A stretch of DNA of 64,000 bases from Astragalus membranaceus (taxonomy: Eukaryota; Streptophyta; Magnoliopsida; Fabales; Fabaceae), in the NCBI GenBank assembly GCA_039519185.1, contig JAZGSX010000010.1:2046001-2110000 (forward strand). Direction: 5' to 3'. This document shows, piece by piece, positions 33,041-44,722 of this stretch. How positions within the stretch are numbered: the stretch's first letter is position 1; each line of letters opens with the position of its first letter. A program made the translations under genes and the position numbers. Under the pieces are notes generated by a model that worked only from the letters and a program-made list of their open reading frames with translations, had not been told where the DNA came from and did not search any database.

Positions 33041-33684
33041 AATTGATGTGTGATGCTAGTGACTTTGCTGTGGGAGCTGTCTTAGGGAAAAGGTTTGATA
33101 AAATCTTTCATTTTATTTATTATGCTAGCAAGACATTAATTGAAGCTCAGATGAACTACACTGTAACAGAAAAATAATTATTAGCAGTGGTTTTTGCATT
33201 TGACAAATTTAGATCTTACTTGGTTGGCACCAAAGTTATTGTTTATACTGATCATTCTGCCATCAAGTATTTAATTTCCAAAAAAGATGCAAAACCAAGG
33301 TTAATAAGATTGGTTTTCCTCCTTCAAGAATTTGATCTTGAAATCAGAGACAAAAAGAGGGTGGAGAACCAGGTTGCTGACCATTTATCTAGACTTGAAG
33401 GTGAAGGAACAGGTACACAGAAAGGAGAAATCAAGGAAAGTTTTCCTGATGAAAAATTGTTAGCATTTGCTTTAACAACACCTAGTGGTTCTGCACCTGG
33501 TACAGGTGCATATAATGCAGCTGCACCATGGTTTGTTGACCTAGTTAACTTTCTTGTGAGCAAGGTGGTACCAGTGGATATGACTTACCAACAACGATGG
33601 AGATTTTTTCACATAGTCAAAGAAGGAGATTTTTTCAAAGAAGGAAATTTTTTCTCTGTAAAATGTGTCCAGGTCAGTTACTGA
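33041..33684 (+). pseudogene. pol: Athila RNase H and start of integrase
   Basis: RNase H with LMCDASDFAVGAVLG at about 33045, a stop (TAA) at about 33176 in TEK*LLAVVFAFDKFRSYL, then VIVYTDHSAIKYLISKKDAK and DHLSRLEGEG. A short spacer encodes TPSGSAPGTGAYNAAAPWF, where an 8-bp-arm palindrome (33492-33510) lies inside the coding sequence. It closes at 33684 within the integrase N-terminal part. Confidence 0.87.
33492..33510. repeat. TGCACCTG-GTA-CAGGTGCA palindrome in coding sequence
   Basis: Perfect 8-bp arms with a 3-nt spacer inside the Athila RNase H-integrase linker. Confidence 0.9.
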
Positions 33685-33809
33685 GGAAATGCATCCCCCA
33701 AGAAGAATAGCAAGCAGTGCTCCTGCACTGCCATGCTGCACCATATAGAGGTCACTTTGGAAGCACCAGAACAGCAGCTAAGGTATTATAGTGTGGTTAT
33801 TATTGAACC

Positions 33810-34776
33810 ACTTTGTTTAAAGATGCATATTTAATGGTCAAAACTTGTGACAAATGTCAAAGAGCAGGTAATATTTTTGAAAGACATGAAATGCCTAGAA
33901 CCACTATTTTAGAAATTGAACTTTTTGATGTATGGGGCATGGATTTCATGGGTCCTTTTCCATCTTCTTTTGGCAATCAATATATCTTGATAACTGTTGA
34001 TTATGTGTCCAAATGGGTAGAGGCAGTAGCATTGCCTAATATTGATGCCAAATCAGTTAGTAAATTCCTTCTAAGAAACATTTTTATAAGATTTGGCACC
34101 CGTAGGGTAATCATCAATGATGAAGGCTCACATTTTTGCAATAAACCCATTGAAAATCTTCTTGGAAAATATGGGATTAAACATAAAATTGCTACAGCCT
34201 ACACCCACAAACAAGTGGACAAGCGGAATTATCAAATAGGGAAACTAAAAGAATGCTTGAAAAAATTGTTGGACCAGCAAGAAAACATCGGTCTTTACAC
34301 TTAGATGAAGCATTATGGGCATACAGAACAGCATTTAAAACACCATTAGGTATGTCCCCCTATAGGTTAGTTTATGGCAAAGCATGTCATCTACCTGTTG
34401 AGTTGGAAAAAAGTCATATTGGGCTATAAAAAAGCTAAATTGTGATCTCCACAAGGCAGGTGCACAAAGGTTTTTGGAAATAAATGAATTAGAAGAATTT
34501 AGGCAATTCTCTTATGAGAATGCAGATATTTACAAAGCAAAAACCAAAACCTGGCATGACAAAAGAATCCAAAGAAGAGAACTTAGAGAAGGAGGAATGG
34601 TCTTGTTAAGATGGTCAGGACCATTTAAACTAGTCAAAATCTACCCCCATGGTGTAGTTGATTTATATGAAGCAGCCACAAATACCACTTTCAAGATAAA
34701 TGGCCAAAGAGTAAAAATGTACTATGGTGAACATGTGGTGAGGGATAAATTCACCACACATTTTCAAAATCTCTAA
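33810..34776 (+). pseudogene. pol: Athila integrase, broken
   Basis: Zinc-binding end CDKCQRAGN, then a catalytic core with WGMDFMGPFPSSFGNQYI (first Asp) and IINDEGSHFCNKPIENLL (second Asp). In place of the usual QTNGQ-E stretch carrying the Glu, the sequence reads TAYTHKQVDKRNYQIGKLKE with an altered frame. After 34304 the frame shifts through WAYRTAFKTPLGMSPYRLVYGKACHLPVELE, and the C-terminal GPY/F-like part (WSGPFKLVKIYPHGVVDLYE) is open at 34474-34776, ending HFQNL. Confidence 0.88.
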
Positions 34777-35342
34777 GATAAGGAGATAGTTAGGCTGAAA
34801 GACTCTTAAAACAATCGCTTATAAGAGGCAACCCATGTTGTTAAAATATTTATTTTTCTATTTTTGTTCAGTTTGATGTTTTCAAGTGTTTTGTAGGAAC
34901 ACAGGTTTCAGTGCATCTGCACCCAGATGCATCTGCACCTCTCATTCCTCACTGCTCATGCACCAATAATTCAAAACTTTCAGTTGGGTGAAAAACTTTC
35001 AAAAATGCCAGCACAACAATGTGTAATCATGATTAGCGGCTGAGATGTTGAGTTGTCCCACCTAAACTCCCACGTGTCTTATTGCATGCAATCCCACATA
35101 CCCCCAACGGCTACTCCACCCATCAAATCAACCAACCACTAACTCATTCACCTCTTTAAACCGACCCAATTTCCCATGGCTACTATTTTTTCACCCACAA
35201 TTACCCTCTCTCTCACAAAACCGTAAACCTCACCAATCACTTTCTCTCTCTCAAAATTTCCCTAATCTCTGTAACACCCATCTTCAGCCTCTCGCAAGTT
35301 TTTCCAAAAACTTCCCACAAATTTCTCTGCAAACTCGTTCAA

Positions 35343-36112
35343 ATGGGTCGCAAACAAAGCGCAAGCAAAGCTTTAGGCAAAACCAGAGCTGGTACAGATC
35401 CATCATCAAAACAAATTTCAAAGAAGCAGCCCAGTGCAACTGCACCTGCTTCAATCACTGTGAATCCTGATTTCGCTAAATTCTGGGAGATGAAGTTTCT
35501 ACCTGAACAAGGGTACAATTTGATGAATGCTCATCCCTGTTTTCATGTCAACCATAACCAACCAGCATTGGGACTTGTTCTTACAACACAGGGCATTTTA
35601 CTTGGACCAAATTGTGAGGGAATTCTAGTCAGGAATTCAAGACAATAAGGGAGGTAAAATTCTGAACCACTCCTTAGTTAGAGGTAGAAGGGTTTACTTT
35701 GATGAACAAAGAATTAATGATCATTATATTGTGTTTTATAATGGTACTGATTTTGAAGAAAAAATGGAAAAATATGGGAAGAAAGACATGGAAAGGGTAA
35801 AAGCTAGAATAGCAATAAAAAATTCCAAATGGGATAAGATCACCCACACAGAGTTCAAGCTTTAAAGTAGATACATTATCCCTGAACTAGGCAACAGGTA
35901 TCTCTTTGTTGATTGCTCTATTCTTCCTACATCACACACATACACACTTACTAAGGATAGATTGATCCTTTTGAATGCAATCTTAACAGATGACAATGTG
36001 GATGTAGGAAGAATAATTAATAAGCAAACTTTGGATTGTTCAACAAAGAAAGAAGGATTTCTTTTCATTCCATGTTTGATTACTAAACTTTGCATGAAGC
36101 ATGGGGGTTGAA
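35343..36112 (+). pseudogene. Athila ORF after pol (env position), first part
   Basis: Begins MGRKQSASKALGKTRAGTDP at 35343 and stays open to 35648. Then a frame change lets it continue as NKGGKILNHSLVRGRRVYFDEQ, a stop at about 35863, and LFVDCSILPTSHTYTLTKDR to FLFIPCLITKLCMKHGG at about 36110. The core resembles the ORF that plant Athila-group elements carry where retroviruses have env. I see no signal peptide or fusion peptide, so an envelope role is unsupported here. Confidence 0.7.
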
Positions 36113-36391
36113 ATTAGGGCTAGTGAACAGCAACAGAGGAAGTATCCTCCTGGCCCATTATCTGCTGAGATGAAGGAAAGAACTAAGATTATGAAGGAAC
36201 CAACCAGCCTAGTGCAAGAGCACTTGGTGCAGAAGCACCAGGCAGTTTGGAAATTCTAGCAAGAACAGCATGAATGGATGCAACTTAGGTTAATGGAAAT
36301 CTCTCAGGTGCCATCACAACTAGAAACCCCAATATTCCCAACTTGGGTATTTCAAAGTGAAGAAGAGGAGGAAAGAAAGGAAGAATAAATA

Positions 36392-37733
36392 ATGAAAGAA
36401 GAAGAAGTTGAGAAAGAAATTCAGAAGAAAAAGAATCTGAAAAGAAAGAGGGTAACTAAGAAACAGCAAAGAGGGAAGAAGGAATTTTTTGAGGAGGAAC
36501 CTGAACTAATGAGTGAAGAAATGGAGGACAGTGAAGAAGATCCTGTGGCCAAAAAGGCAGTACAAGACATTGAAAAGGAAGTAGAGGAACATGAATCTGA
36601 AAGCAAGGAAGAAGATAAAGAGAGTGAAGAAAATGGGACAGAGGAAGAATTAAACATGGATGGGGTGGCTGGAAGAAAGTATGCTACCAAAGCAAAACAA
36701 ACTCAACCACAAACCAATCCCCAACCACAACCAGCAACCACTCCACCATCACCACCAAAATCACCCGTTGGTGCACCTGCACCAGATGCACCTGCACAGC
36801 AAAGTCCAGATCACAGCCCACTCAAAACACCAACTCCACCCCTCAATCCCCCATCACCATAGAAGAAATCACCAACACCCACCCAACCACCATCACCAAT
36901 ACCCACCCAAAAAGAACAACCAGATGAACAAAACACACCAGAAAAATTACCATCACCCATCCCTGCACCCCATACTCAAGAGCAAGATCCAACACCCCAT
37001 ACTGAACCAATCCCTGTTCCTTCTAACATTGTATTTGAGCAATTGCAGATTATTAAGGAAACCACCCTTGAAGAGGAGACAAAAACACATTCTGGGGAGG
37101 AGCAGGAAAGAGATCCCGAACAGATGACAAGTGGTGCATCTGCACTAGGTGCAGATGCACCCCAGCAATTCCCTGCAGTGACAGTGAAGCTGGTGTTGGA
37201 AGAACTTGCTGCTAAAAAAGAGAGAAGAACTAGGGAATACCCAGAAATTTTTCTACCAAGGTGCTAAGGTTGTGCAGGCTGTGCAAAAGGACCCAGGTTT
37301 AGGAGGTGTTGAGAAGAATCAAGATAAAGGCCAACATGCTGAGAAGGACATAACAACAGAAACCACTGGTGCTGACACAATGGAGGATGAGGCAACTATA
37401 CAAGACCAACCCACTGAGAAAGTGCAGACAAAGGAGGCTGAGGTTACAGTTGGAGAGAAACCTGTCGAAAAAGCAACAAAGGAACCAATGCAGTACGGTG
37501 CAGATGCATCAGGTGAATCTGCACTGCCAAAAGATGACAAAACTGACAAGCCACCATCACCTGCATCAGGTTCATTTGCACCTCAAATTCCTGCAACACC
37601 AAAGGAAACTGGTGCACCTGCACCAAAGGCAGCTGCACCAAAGACAAAAGAGCCAAAAGCCAAGAAGCAGAAAGTCAAGCAGGAGCCCAGCAGAGCAAGT
37701 TCAAGGCTCAGGAGTGGAGACAAGAAAGAGTAA
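36392..37733 (+). pseudogene. Athila env-position ORF, charged and Pro-rich tail, in pieces
   Basis: Piece 1 (36392-36862): acidic and Lys-rich (KKKNLKRKRVTKKQQRGKK, then EE-rich), ending Pro-rich. Piece 2 (37043-37267) and piece 3 (37206-37733): Glu/Lys/Thr-rich, ending PKTKEPKAKKQKVKQEPSRA. Low-complexity, probably disordered. Repeated Gly-Ala-Pro-Ala or Gly-Ala-Ser-Ala-Leu-Gly-Ala-Asp-Ala segments correspond to GTGCA/TGCAC palindromes in the DNA. Overlapping His/Pro- or Ser-rich frames are shadows. Confidence 0.65.
37133..37161. repeat. 13-bp-arm perfect inverted repeat, 3-nt spacer
   Basis: GGTGCATCTGCAC at 37133-37145, TAG spacer, GTGCAGATGCACC at 37149-37161. It lies in frame in the env-position ORF. 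The strongest of the GTGCA-type palindromes. Confidence 0.92.
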
Positions 37734-39156
37734 AACTTTAAATGTTGTTATTTTATTTAAATACTTATATGTTTTGCTATCCCACATGTACTAACCCCTC
37801 TCCCCATTTTGAACAAAATTCCTTTTTGAACTCAACTTAGAGGAGTGAGGACACTGCTCAATTTTAAGTTGGGGGAGAAGCACTTTAAATACTCTATGCA
37901 TGTGCTTGTGTGTTTTAGTAATTATGTATGTCTGTTTTTGTTATGTGTTGTTTGCCTATATGTGAGTAGTTAATTTCAATTTTTTTTTTGATGCAGTCAA
38001 CAAAGCTTCTTTTGAAAATTCAGAAAACTGTTTTACAAAAACAGTCGTTGCACAAGCTTTAGTTTGAGTTGCATCCAAATTGTTTCTATGTTCAAAGTAG
38101 GATTTGATAGTTTTGAAGCATGATAAGCTTAGATTCTTTTTCACAAACTTAGCCAAATGCATTCTTTGAACTGAATTTTAAATGATGAAAGAAGAAGAAA
38201 AAAAGAACCCTTGTTGGCCCCAAATGACTAATTTTATTATTACTTTGACACATCAAAACTGAGTCTTGAAAAGAACATTGCTATCTGAAAAAACTATCTG
38301 ATGCAAGAGGAATTTTTAGAAAGACAAGGTCAAAATCAAATTTTTACTAAAAATATAGAAGAGCATAAAGAATTAAGTTTGGGGGAGTTTCCATGAATAC
38401 TAAGGCTTAGTATGAGAAACATAGAGTAGTCAATACAATAGGTTACCAAAATCACTACAAAAGAGTTCAAAATGTTATAACTAGCCATATTTGCCTAAGT
38501 CATTAACTGAACTTGTTCTAATAGTGCATTTGGTTTGAAAGAAAAGAAAAGCATCAACATCCATAAAAAAAGTAAACCAAAGAAAAAAGTATGCATAAGG
38601 AGGTCAGTGAGGAGGGCAATATATGCTACAAGTCTTGAAATGTAGTATCCAGTGCAGCTGCACCGTTACAAAAGGTTCAGTGCTTCTGCACTCCACAAAA
38701 ATACCCAGTGCACCTGTCCCTAGGTGCATCTGCACCAAAGAAAAGAACCACCAAAAATAAGAATAGTGCATTGACTCAACAGTTTTGAAATACTCAATCA
38801 AAGTCCTTTGTTCTGCTTAAATCCCCCAAGTCTTGAAGATGTTGTTAGTCTAAGTCTATATTTTGAAACACCTTTGCTTTGACAAAACGTGATCTAAAAT
38901 TTTCCAAAGGCTAAGAGAAACTTTTTACATAGTTTTGGAACTGATTGATTCTCAAAGGGGCACACACTCACACAAATGAGTTTTAATAACTTTGGATGTT
39001 TGGAAAACCAAAGGCACAAAAGAAAAAAATTTCTAAAAAAATGAAGTTCATAAAATTCAGCATCATTCTTTGAAAAGATATGAGTTGATCTGTCCTTCTT
39101 AATAGTAATTTCTTTTTGTCATTACTTGAGGACAAGTAATGGTCTAAGTTTAGGGG
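37734..39156 (+). other. Athila 3' non-coding region and purine tract
   Basis: About 1.4 kb without a credible gene. It repeats phrases such as TTAAGTTGGGGGAGAAG (about 37863), TTAAGTTTGGGGGAGTT (about 38372) and CTAAGTTTAGGGGTG at its end (39143-39157), i.e. several purine-tract-like copies, the last directly before the LTR. GTGCA palindromes at 38652-38663 (GTGCAGCTGCAC, perfect) and about 38710-38739. Confidence 0.75.
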
Positions 39157-40683
39157 TGTGAAAAATCTATTTTATAATAACTAATTGCTTGAAATCAAGT
39201 GTAATGATTTATGCATTTTGTTTATATATTGGGATGTTTGATGTGTTTGTTCAGTGCACCTGCAGTTGATGCACTTGCACCAGGAAAACAATATTCATCT
39301 ACACTAAAATGCATCTACAACAGGGCAAATGCACTAGGTGCATCTGCACCATCCTGCACTAAAGACAGATTACCCCACATTGGAAGCACCTCAATTCATA
39401 CCAATGCATAAACACCTCTATGACATCATGCTTAGCCACAAGTCACGTGGAGGCACATGCCAACATGCAAAAGGAGGCGCCTACAATAGAAGACCATCAT
39501 GAATGGTCATTCATAAAGGACACATGGCCTTCCACGATTGGACCTCTCTTTGAGGTTGAGTGTTGGACTTAATTTCATTCGTCAAAGTTCTGAAAAGTAA
39601 CCATGGTAAAACCTCCTTAGGTTAACTTGATCCCCAAGCAAACCCTCACTTGAAGGAAACCTCCAAGGCTATATAAAGGCTTCCACTTCTCACTTGAAAA
39701 CAATCAATTTACACTCCATTATCATCCACTCTCATTTCCTTTCTTGTATTTTGTTTTACTCTCTTTTCATAGTTTTAAGTTAGTAGTTAGTTTGCAAGAA
39801 GGTAAGGATGGAATTGACGACTTCTTCCTTCACTTCTTCATCGAGTTAGTTAGATGCAAGAAATCAGTGCATATGCACTGCTGGGCAAACTTATGGAAGA
39901 GTACTTCAATCAGTGTAATCTCTACTCTATTGATATCTCTTGTATTTTCCATTATATCGACATGTTTTATTTCATCTATTTTTGCCTTGCAATGCATATT
40001 ATGAGCTAAACCTCTTTGGTTGAGATGTTCTAACTTTATAATGAGCTTTTGAGTAAGTTATTGTGCGTTTAAGTGTCGTATACATTTTGGTTCTTGTGTT
40101 ACACTACATCCATCTTATTTTAAGGTTGATCACTTAGAATAAGTAGAGTTATATTCACAGACATGGTTTATAACTAGAAATCAAGAACTAATAAGGGTGA
40201 AAGTTTTAATGAAGACTTTATTAACTTGTGTATTAAAGAAAACCTTGTTAAAACCATGTTAGACATAGGATAACATAGTTCTTAGGGTGATACAGTGGGT
40301 ACTTAAAAGGCAGGAGTGAACTTATTTAGCAAGCCAAGACATAGGATGCTTGTAACGAAACTCTGAAGAAAGTAGCTGAAAGGCACATACTCATGCAGCT
40401 GCACTCAATGCTTCTGCACCATACAAAAAGCACAAAAACTCTCAAAAGTGAATTATTTAGTGAAGACATCTCAACTATCATTCTCAACTGGTTTCCTTTA
40501 TATTTTCTAACATATTTACATTCTGTTTTCCCTAAGCATTAATATCCAAAATTGTGAGTAGTGTAGCTGCACTAATTTATATCTTCTTAAACATACAAGA
40601 GTTAATCCAATCCCTGTGGGTTCGATCTTTTATACTACTTGTTTGTGACTGTGTATATTTGCACACTTTTTCGCACACCATCA
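39157..40683 (+). repeat. Athila 3' LTR
   Basis: Starts TGTGAAAAATC after the purine tract (the exact first base is uncertain by two) and ends near CACACCATCA. Contains the TATA box at 39670 and the clade-typical end phrase CCCTGTGGGTTCGATC (about 40611-40626). GTGCA-type palindromes at about 39253-39281, 39329-39350 and 40393-40422. Short frames are not genes. Confidence 0.8.
39670..39677 (+). promoter_or_regulatory. TATA box of the Athila LTR
   Basis: GGCTATATAAAGGCTTCC context, a canonical plant TATA. Confidence 0.75.
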
Positions 40684-40745
40684 GGTCGAGTTCTGACTTG
40701 GTTGTGGACCCACTATTTAGTAATCAACTTGACTTGGCACGCCCC
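40684..40745. other. 62 bp of unassigned sequence between two LTRs
   Basis: Starts GGTCGAGTTCTGACTTGG and separates the Athila LTR end from an inverted LTR. No match to anything else in the window; it may be original target DNA. Confidence 0.5.
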
Positions 40746-41945
40746 TGTTAGGATTTCGGCAAGTGTACCGAATCGTTGCAAGTTATAATAAAACAGTAAG
40801 GACCACTAGTCGTATCCACAGGGATTGAGAGTTATTATCCACTAAGAAAGTGTGGTAATTCTAAGGTGTAAAGCGATTGAATAAGTTGTAATTTATAGTA
40901 ACCGAAAATGGACTATTTGTAAATAAATACCGAGAGTAAAAGCGATTAGGAATCGAATCCTCTCCCCTACGCTATCATGCAATATACCATAGATCAATTT
41001 CAATGTAATTACCCAATTAACAGATTCAATTCAGTTATAAGATTAAGGGCAATCCCTTGCCTCAAAACCCCTTTTCTCTAATGGGAACCCTAATTCCTTA
41101 AGTGAAACACCAATAGACAAATAATTAAACACAGCGAATTAACGAATTCATGAGACAATTTCATACTCCTATGATCATCACACTCATGACCTTGTACCCC
41201 AATTTCCGGCACAATACCCGTCTCCCAATGGTGAACATAAACCCTAATTAGGTACAACAACAGATGTTATTGTAAAGCAATAAGAACGGAGGTAAAGGCA
41301 ATTGTTAAACGGATAACTAATCGAATTGATCATAACAACGGATTCACTTGATAGTTTTGGAGAGATTCATCTCTTCCTAACCATAGAAAACTAGCTACTC
41401 ATAATCAAAGTAATGAAAGATAAGCTAAAAGAGAAGTTACACAAAGAGGAGTACATTGGATCCTTCAATTCCTTGTTCCCAAGTGTAGAGAAGCCCCAAA
41501 TCTTGCTCTTGTTCGCAGCTCCAAAACCCTATTTTCGCATCGAAGAAGAAGTGCCCCTAAAATTCTGAAATTTCGCTTAAAACGCAGTAGTTTTTACAGT
41601 CCATCGCTACGCGATGGTGCAGAAATTGCTCTGGTCGTGACTCGAAGCTTCCTGGTCTTGACGCGAAGCTTCCTGGTCGCGATGCGATGTAGCTCAGATT
41701 TAGTCCTTCTTTTCTCTGTTGCGTCACTAGGCAAGCTGTCTGGTTCGCTAGTTGACGAAACATCAAATTAAAGGTCTTCTCTTACAATAGGCACTAGGGA
41801 TGAGGGACGTAGCTTACACTGCAATCCTAATGACATTAATTTAAATCTATGCTAATTCCCAAGACAATTGACTGAAACATAATCCAATCTTAGCAATTTT
41901 GGCTTTAAAACTGAAAAACGATATACATATGACGATGAGTCAACA
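40746..41945 (-). repeat. Athila/Tat-like LTR, minus strand, about 1.2 kb
   Basis: Ends TGTTAGGATT and GAGTCAACA (TGTT/AACA). In element sense it begins after a purine tract CCAAGTTTGGGGTTG and ends with the clade phrase ...CCCTGTGGATACGACTAG...CGGTACACTTGCCGAAATCC. Holds a 17-bp palindrome and related CG-rich units at 41601-41760. No internal coding region; the partner LTR is not in the window. Confidence 0.78.
41601..41617. repeat. CCATCGC-TAC-GCGATGG palindrome
   Basis: Perfect 7-bp arms, 3-nt spacer, followed by degenerate CTCGAAGC, GCGAAGC and CGCGATGCG units to about 41697. Same geometry as the CGCACG-N3-CGTGCG units. Confidence 0.85.
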
Positions 41946-42198
41946 CAACCCCAAACTTGGAGTTTTGCTTGTCCTCAAGCAATCATTCAATTCAGGCTGT
42001 GGCAAAAAATTTATTTAGCTTTCACACCTTTCACACATACCATTAAATACTTCAGCACATCAAAAGTAATCATCTAACATAATGTAGTATCAAGACAAAT
42101 CGAATTGGAAAGCACAGGATCATATAGAGGCAAGCATTCTCAAGTCCCCTCTTTTTCACACATCTCACTAATTTGTCTCTCTTTTCTGAAGTGTATAC
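41946..42198 (-). other. 3' end of the interior belonging to the 40746 LTR
   Basis: Element sense ends GCTTGAGGACAAGCAAAACTCCAAGTTTGGGGTTG, the tail and purine tract typical of the Athila/Tat branch. The rest is AT-rich with no frame. Cut off by element D at 42199. Confidence 0.7.
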
Positions 42199-42293
42199 TG
42201 TAACACCCCGGTATTTCTAACGTGTAGAGAAACCGAAGATGCACAGATGCGGAAGTTCAGAGGACACAGTTCCTATTTAAGTATTGGACATAC
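42199..42293 (-). repeat. Left 95 bp of element D's 3' LTR
   Basis: TGTAACACCCCGG start; ends with CATAC (42289-42293), the target duplication of element E. Continues at 51566. Confidence 0.88.
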
Positions 42294-44673
42294 TGTAACA
42301 CCCCGATAAATTCTAACATATAGAATCACCGAAATGCACTAGATGGCATACATCAGAGTAACTTCCTGTTATTGAAATATTGAACACAACTAAAACTTTC
42401 GATAATACATATCAAATGGTTCTCTGAACCTCATAAACTTTTCTGAAAATGCTTAAGTTCCAAACCTTAAGACCTGTACATAATCCTGGTGTTCAATACT
42501 CAAAACATAAAGTAGCGGAAACGATTTTACAACTTAAACAATGAAAGTTATACAATCGGAACATAGAAACAATAAATGGGACAAAGGTCTAAAACATGAA
42601 ACTAGGTCTTCAATGACTCTAAGAGTCACACCAGCTAACCGTGCTTTATCGCCTTTGCTTTCCCCTGTTTTTCTGTAAAAACCACAAATATGAAGGGTGA
42701 GATAAACATTATCTCAGTGAGTCCTATCGAGACCCCTTACTAACTCTAGCGGTTCGTTATGCCTTGTTTTGAACTCGTGGTCCTAAAAAGCAACCACGTG
42801 GAAATACATTAAGTTCCTGTAACCTTTATGCTCATGGCCCTCCTAAGCGACACATGAAGCATACAATCTTTTGTTCCATGTTTTTAGCATAACACCTCAG
42901 TCTACCTATTTTATAGGCATCTCTTTGACTTTTGTGAACCCATCCCGCTATTTCTAGTGGGGGAAACATTCTTGAGTCTAGGTTTTGGGGCTCATGACTT
43001 CCCCTCCTCTAGTATGCTAACCTCTTAGGGTCGTCACCCTTTTTCCTCTTAGGGAAACATTCTTGAGTCTAGGTTTTGGGGCTCATGTACCCGCAATGGG
43101 CTGTTAGTCATTTCAGTCAAGTACCGTGTATCATAACAGTCAAGTACCGTGTATCATATCAGTCAAGTACCGTGTATAATTATTGACATATGTTCTCTCG
43201 CGTTATCTAAGTACGGTTTTCTATTTCTTTCATAATACACAAGTTTTTCTATCGAACATGTTCAATCTCATGCCATCGGTATCTTTACATTGTTGGGGAA
43301 CCTTGGGGAATGGATTAGAAGAGGATTGGAATCATTTGGAATGAATAAAAAAGGTACTTTGAAATTGAAGGTCAGAAGGTCTCACACGACCCGTGCGTGT
43401 AGGCACACGATCCGTGCGTGGTTGAACAGTTTGTAGAAGATTTCCAGAAAGATACGCACGACCCGTGCGACTAAGCGCACGATCCGTGCGTTATCCACTA
43501 AAATTGTAGAAAGTTCCAAAGACATACGCACAACCCGTGCGACTAGGCGCACGATCCGTGCGTGTTTAAAAATCTAGTTCTTGTCGTATCAGATGGGGGC
43601 GCACGACCCGTGCTCATAGGCACACGATCCGTGCGTCTCTATCACTTTTCCAGAAAACAGACTTTTCATGAGTTTTTCCATTCCGTTCCGATTCCAAAAT
43701 CCCTTCCGATCGAGACCCAATCTTAAACACGCATTAGAACAATATATTATAGCAATTCCAGTCAATCCAATTCAGAACACCCAACAATCCATCAAGCAAT
43801 TCATAGTTCGAATCACGATTTTTGGGAAAACAGTTTTCAATAATATTCCTTTCAATACCAGAAACGTGTGACAATAATTTTGAAAAGCAAAGACTCGAAA
43901 ACACACACATATCCCCTAAGCGAGTTATAGAACTCACCCGAAGTGATGAAAATCACTCAAACGACGAATCTATCAGCTGACGCGTTCGAATAGCCTCACG
44001 AACCGTCTCCGAACTCGCTCCAAAAACTGAACCCGAACTTCCCAAGGATCTAAGACTCGAACTCAGCAACTCAAATTAGCTTCAAACAGGTTTGTTGCTT
44101 GGAGGTGAGCTTTGGTACTGAATATAGGACTACAACAAGGACATGCAAACTATTTGGGGCATCAACACTCCATTTTTGAGCTTGGAGCTTCAAAGGTACA
44201 CAAATGGTGATTTGTGATGAAGAGGGTTGATGGGAATTTTCTGGGTATCAGTGTATAGAGGAAGAAGAATGATGAACAATGGTGGTTTTGGATTCAACAT
44301 GCATGAACAATGGGGTAGGACTCCTTCCCTTTCTTCTCCACTCTCTCTCTCGAATTCTCTCCTCCTCCTCTCCACTTCTTTGCTGATTTTCAGAATGAGG
44401 GAAAAATGAAAGGGGTGGGAGTGAGGGAGTTGACTTAGTCAGCTGAAGCCTCATTTAATGAGGTGAAAGGACCAAAATACCCCTACTCTCTAATATTCTC
44501 TTAATTTACTCCTAACACCACACTAATCCCATAACTCACTAACTTAACATACTAATGCAATTATGCACAACTTTTATTTATTAATTTGCCACATCACATA
44601 ATTAATGCCAACTAATCAACTTAACCTCGTGCTAATTTAATTAAATCTAATTAGATAATTAGGGGATGTTACA
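42294..44673 (-). repeat. Element E 3' LTR (left, 2380 bp)
   Basis: TGTAACACCCCGATAAATTC to GGGGATGTTACA. Differs from the right LTR by point changes and by a segment at about 43050-43085, where a copy of the GGGAAACATTCTTGAG phrase replaces TGTATTTATTAAAC. CGCACG array 43385-43637, stem-loop 42698-42716, acceptor-like site at about 42673, donor-like site at about 43938. Confidence 0.93.
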
Positions 44674-44686
44674 ATCACCCCAATTT
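44674..44686 (-). other. Polypurine tract of element E
   Basis: Element sense AAATTGGGGTGAT directly before the LTR, preceded by TGAGGACAAAATTTTA. Confidence 0.82.
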
Positions 44687-44722
44687 TTTAAAATTTTGTC
44701 CTCAAAATTGACAAAACGTACC

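Larger units (their letters stand above)
31222..40683 (+). mobile_element. Athila-type LTR retrotransposon, 5'-truncated
   Basis: Plus-strand Ty3/gypsy element of the Athila clade lacking the 5' LTR and most of gag. Pieces in order: gag end, protease, RT, RNase H, integrase, env-position ORF region, long 3' untranslated region, purine tract and a 3' LTR. The pol frame has several stops, frameshifts and deletions. GTGCA-NN-TGCAC palindromes are scattered through its whole length, from 31330 to 40570. Confidence 0.9.

Noticed and set aside
36660..37127. His/Pro/Gln-rich frame and Ser-rich minus-strand frame over the Athila ORF
   Set aside because: Shadow frames of the charged, Pro-rich ORF on the plus strand.
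35343..37733. Envelope glycoprotein call for the Athila post-pol ORF
   Set aside because: No signal peptide, transmembrane or fusion segment is visible; only position and weak family resemblance support it.
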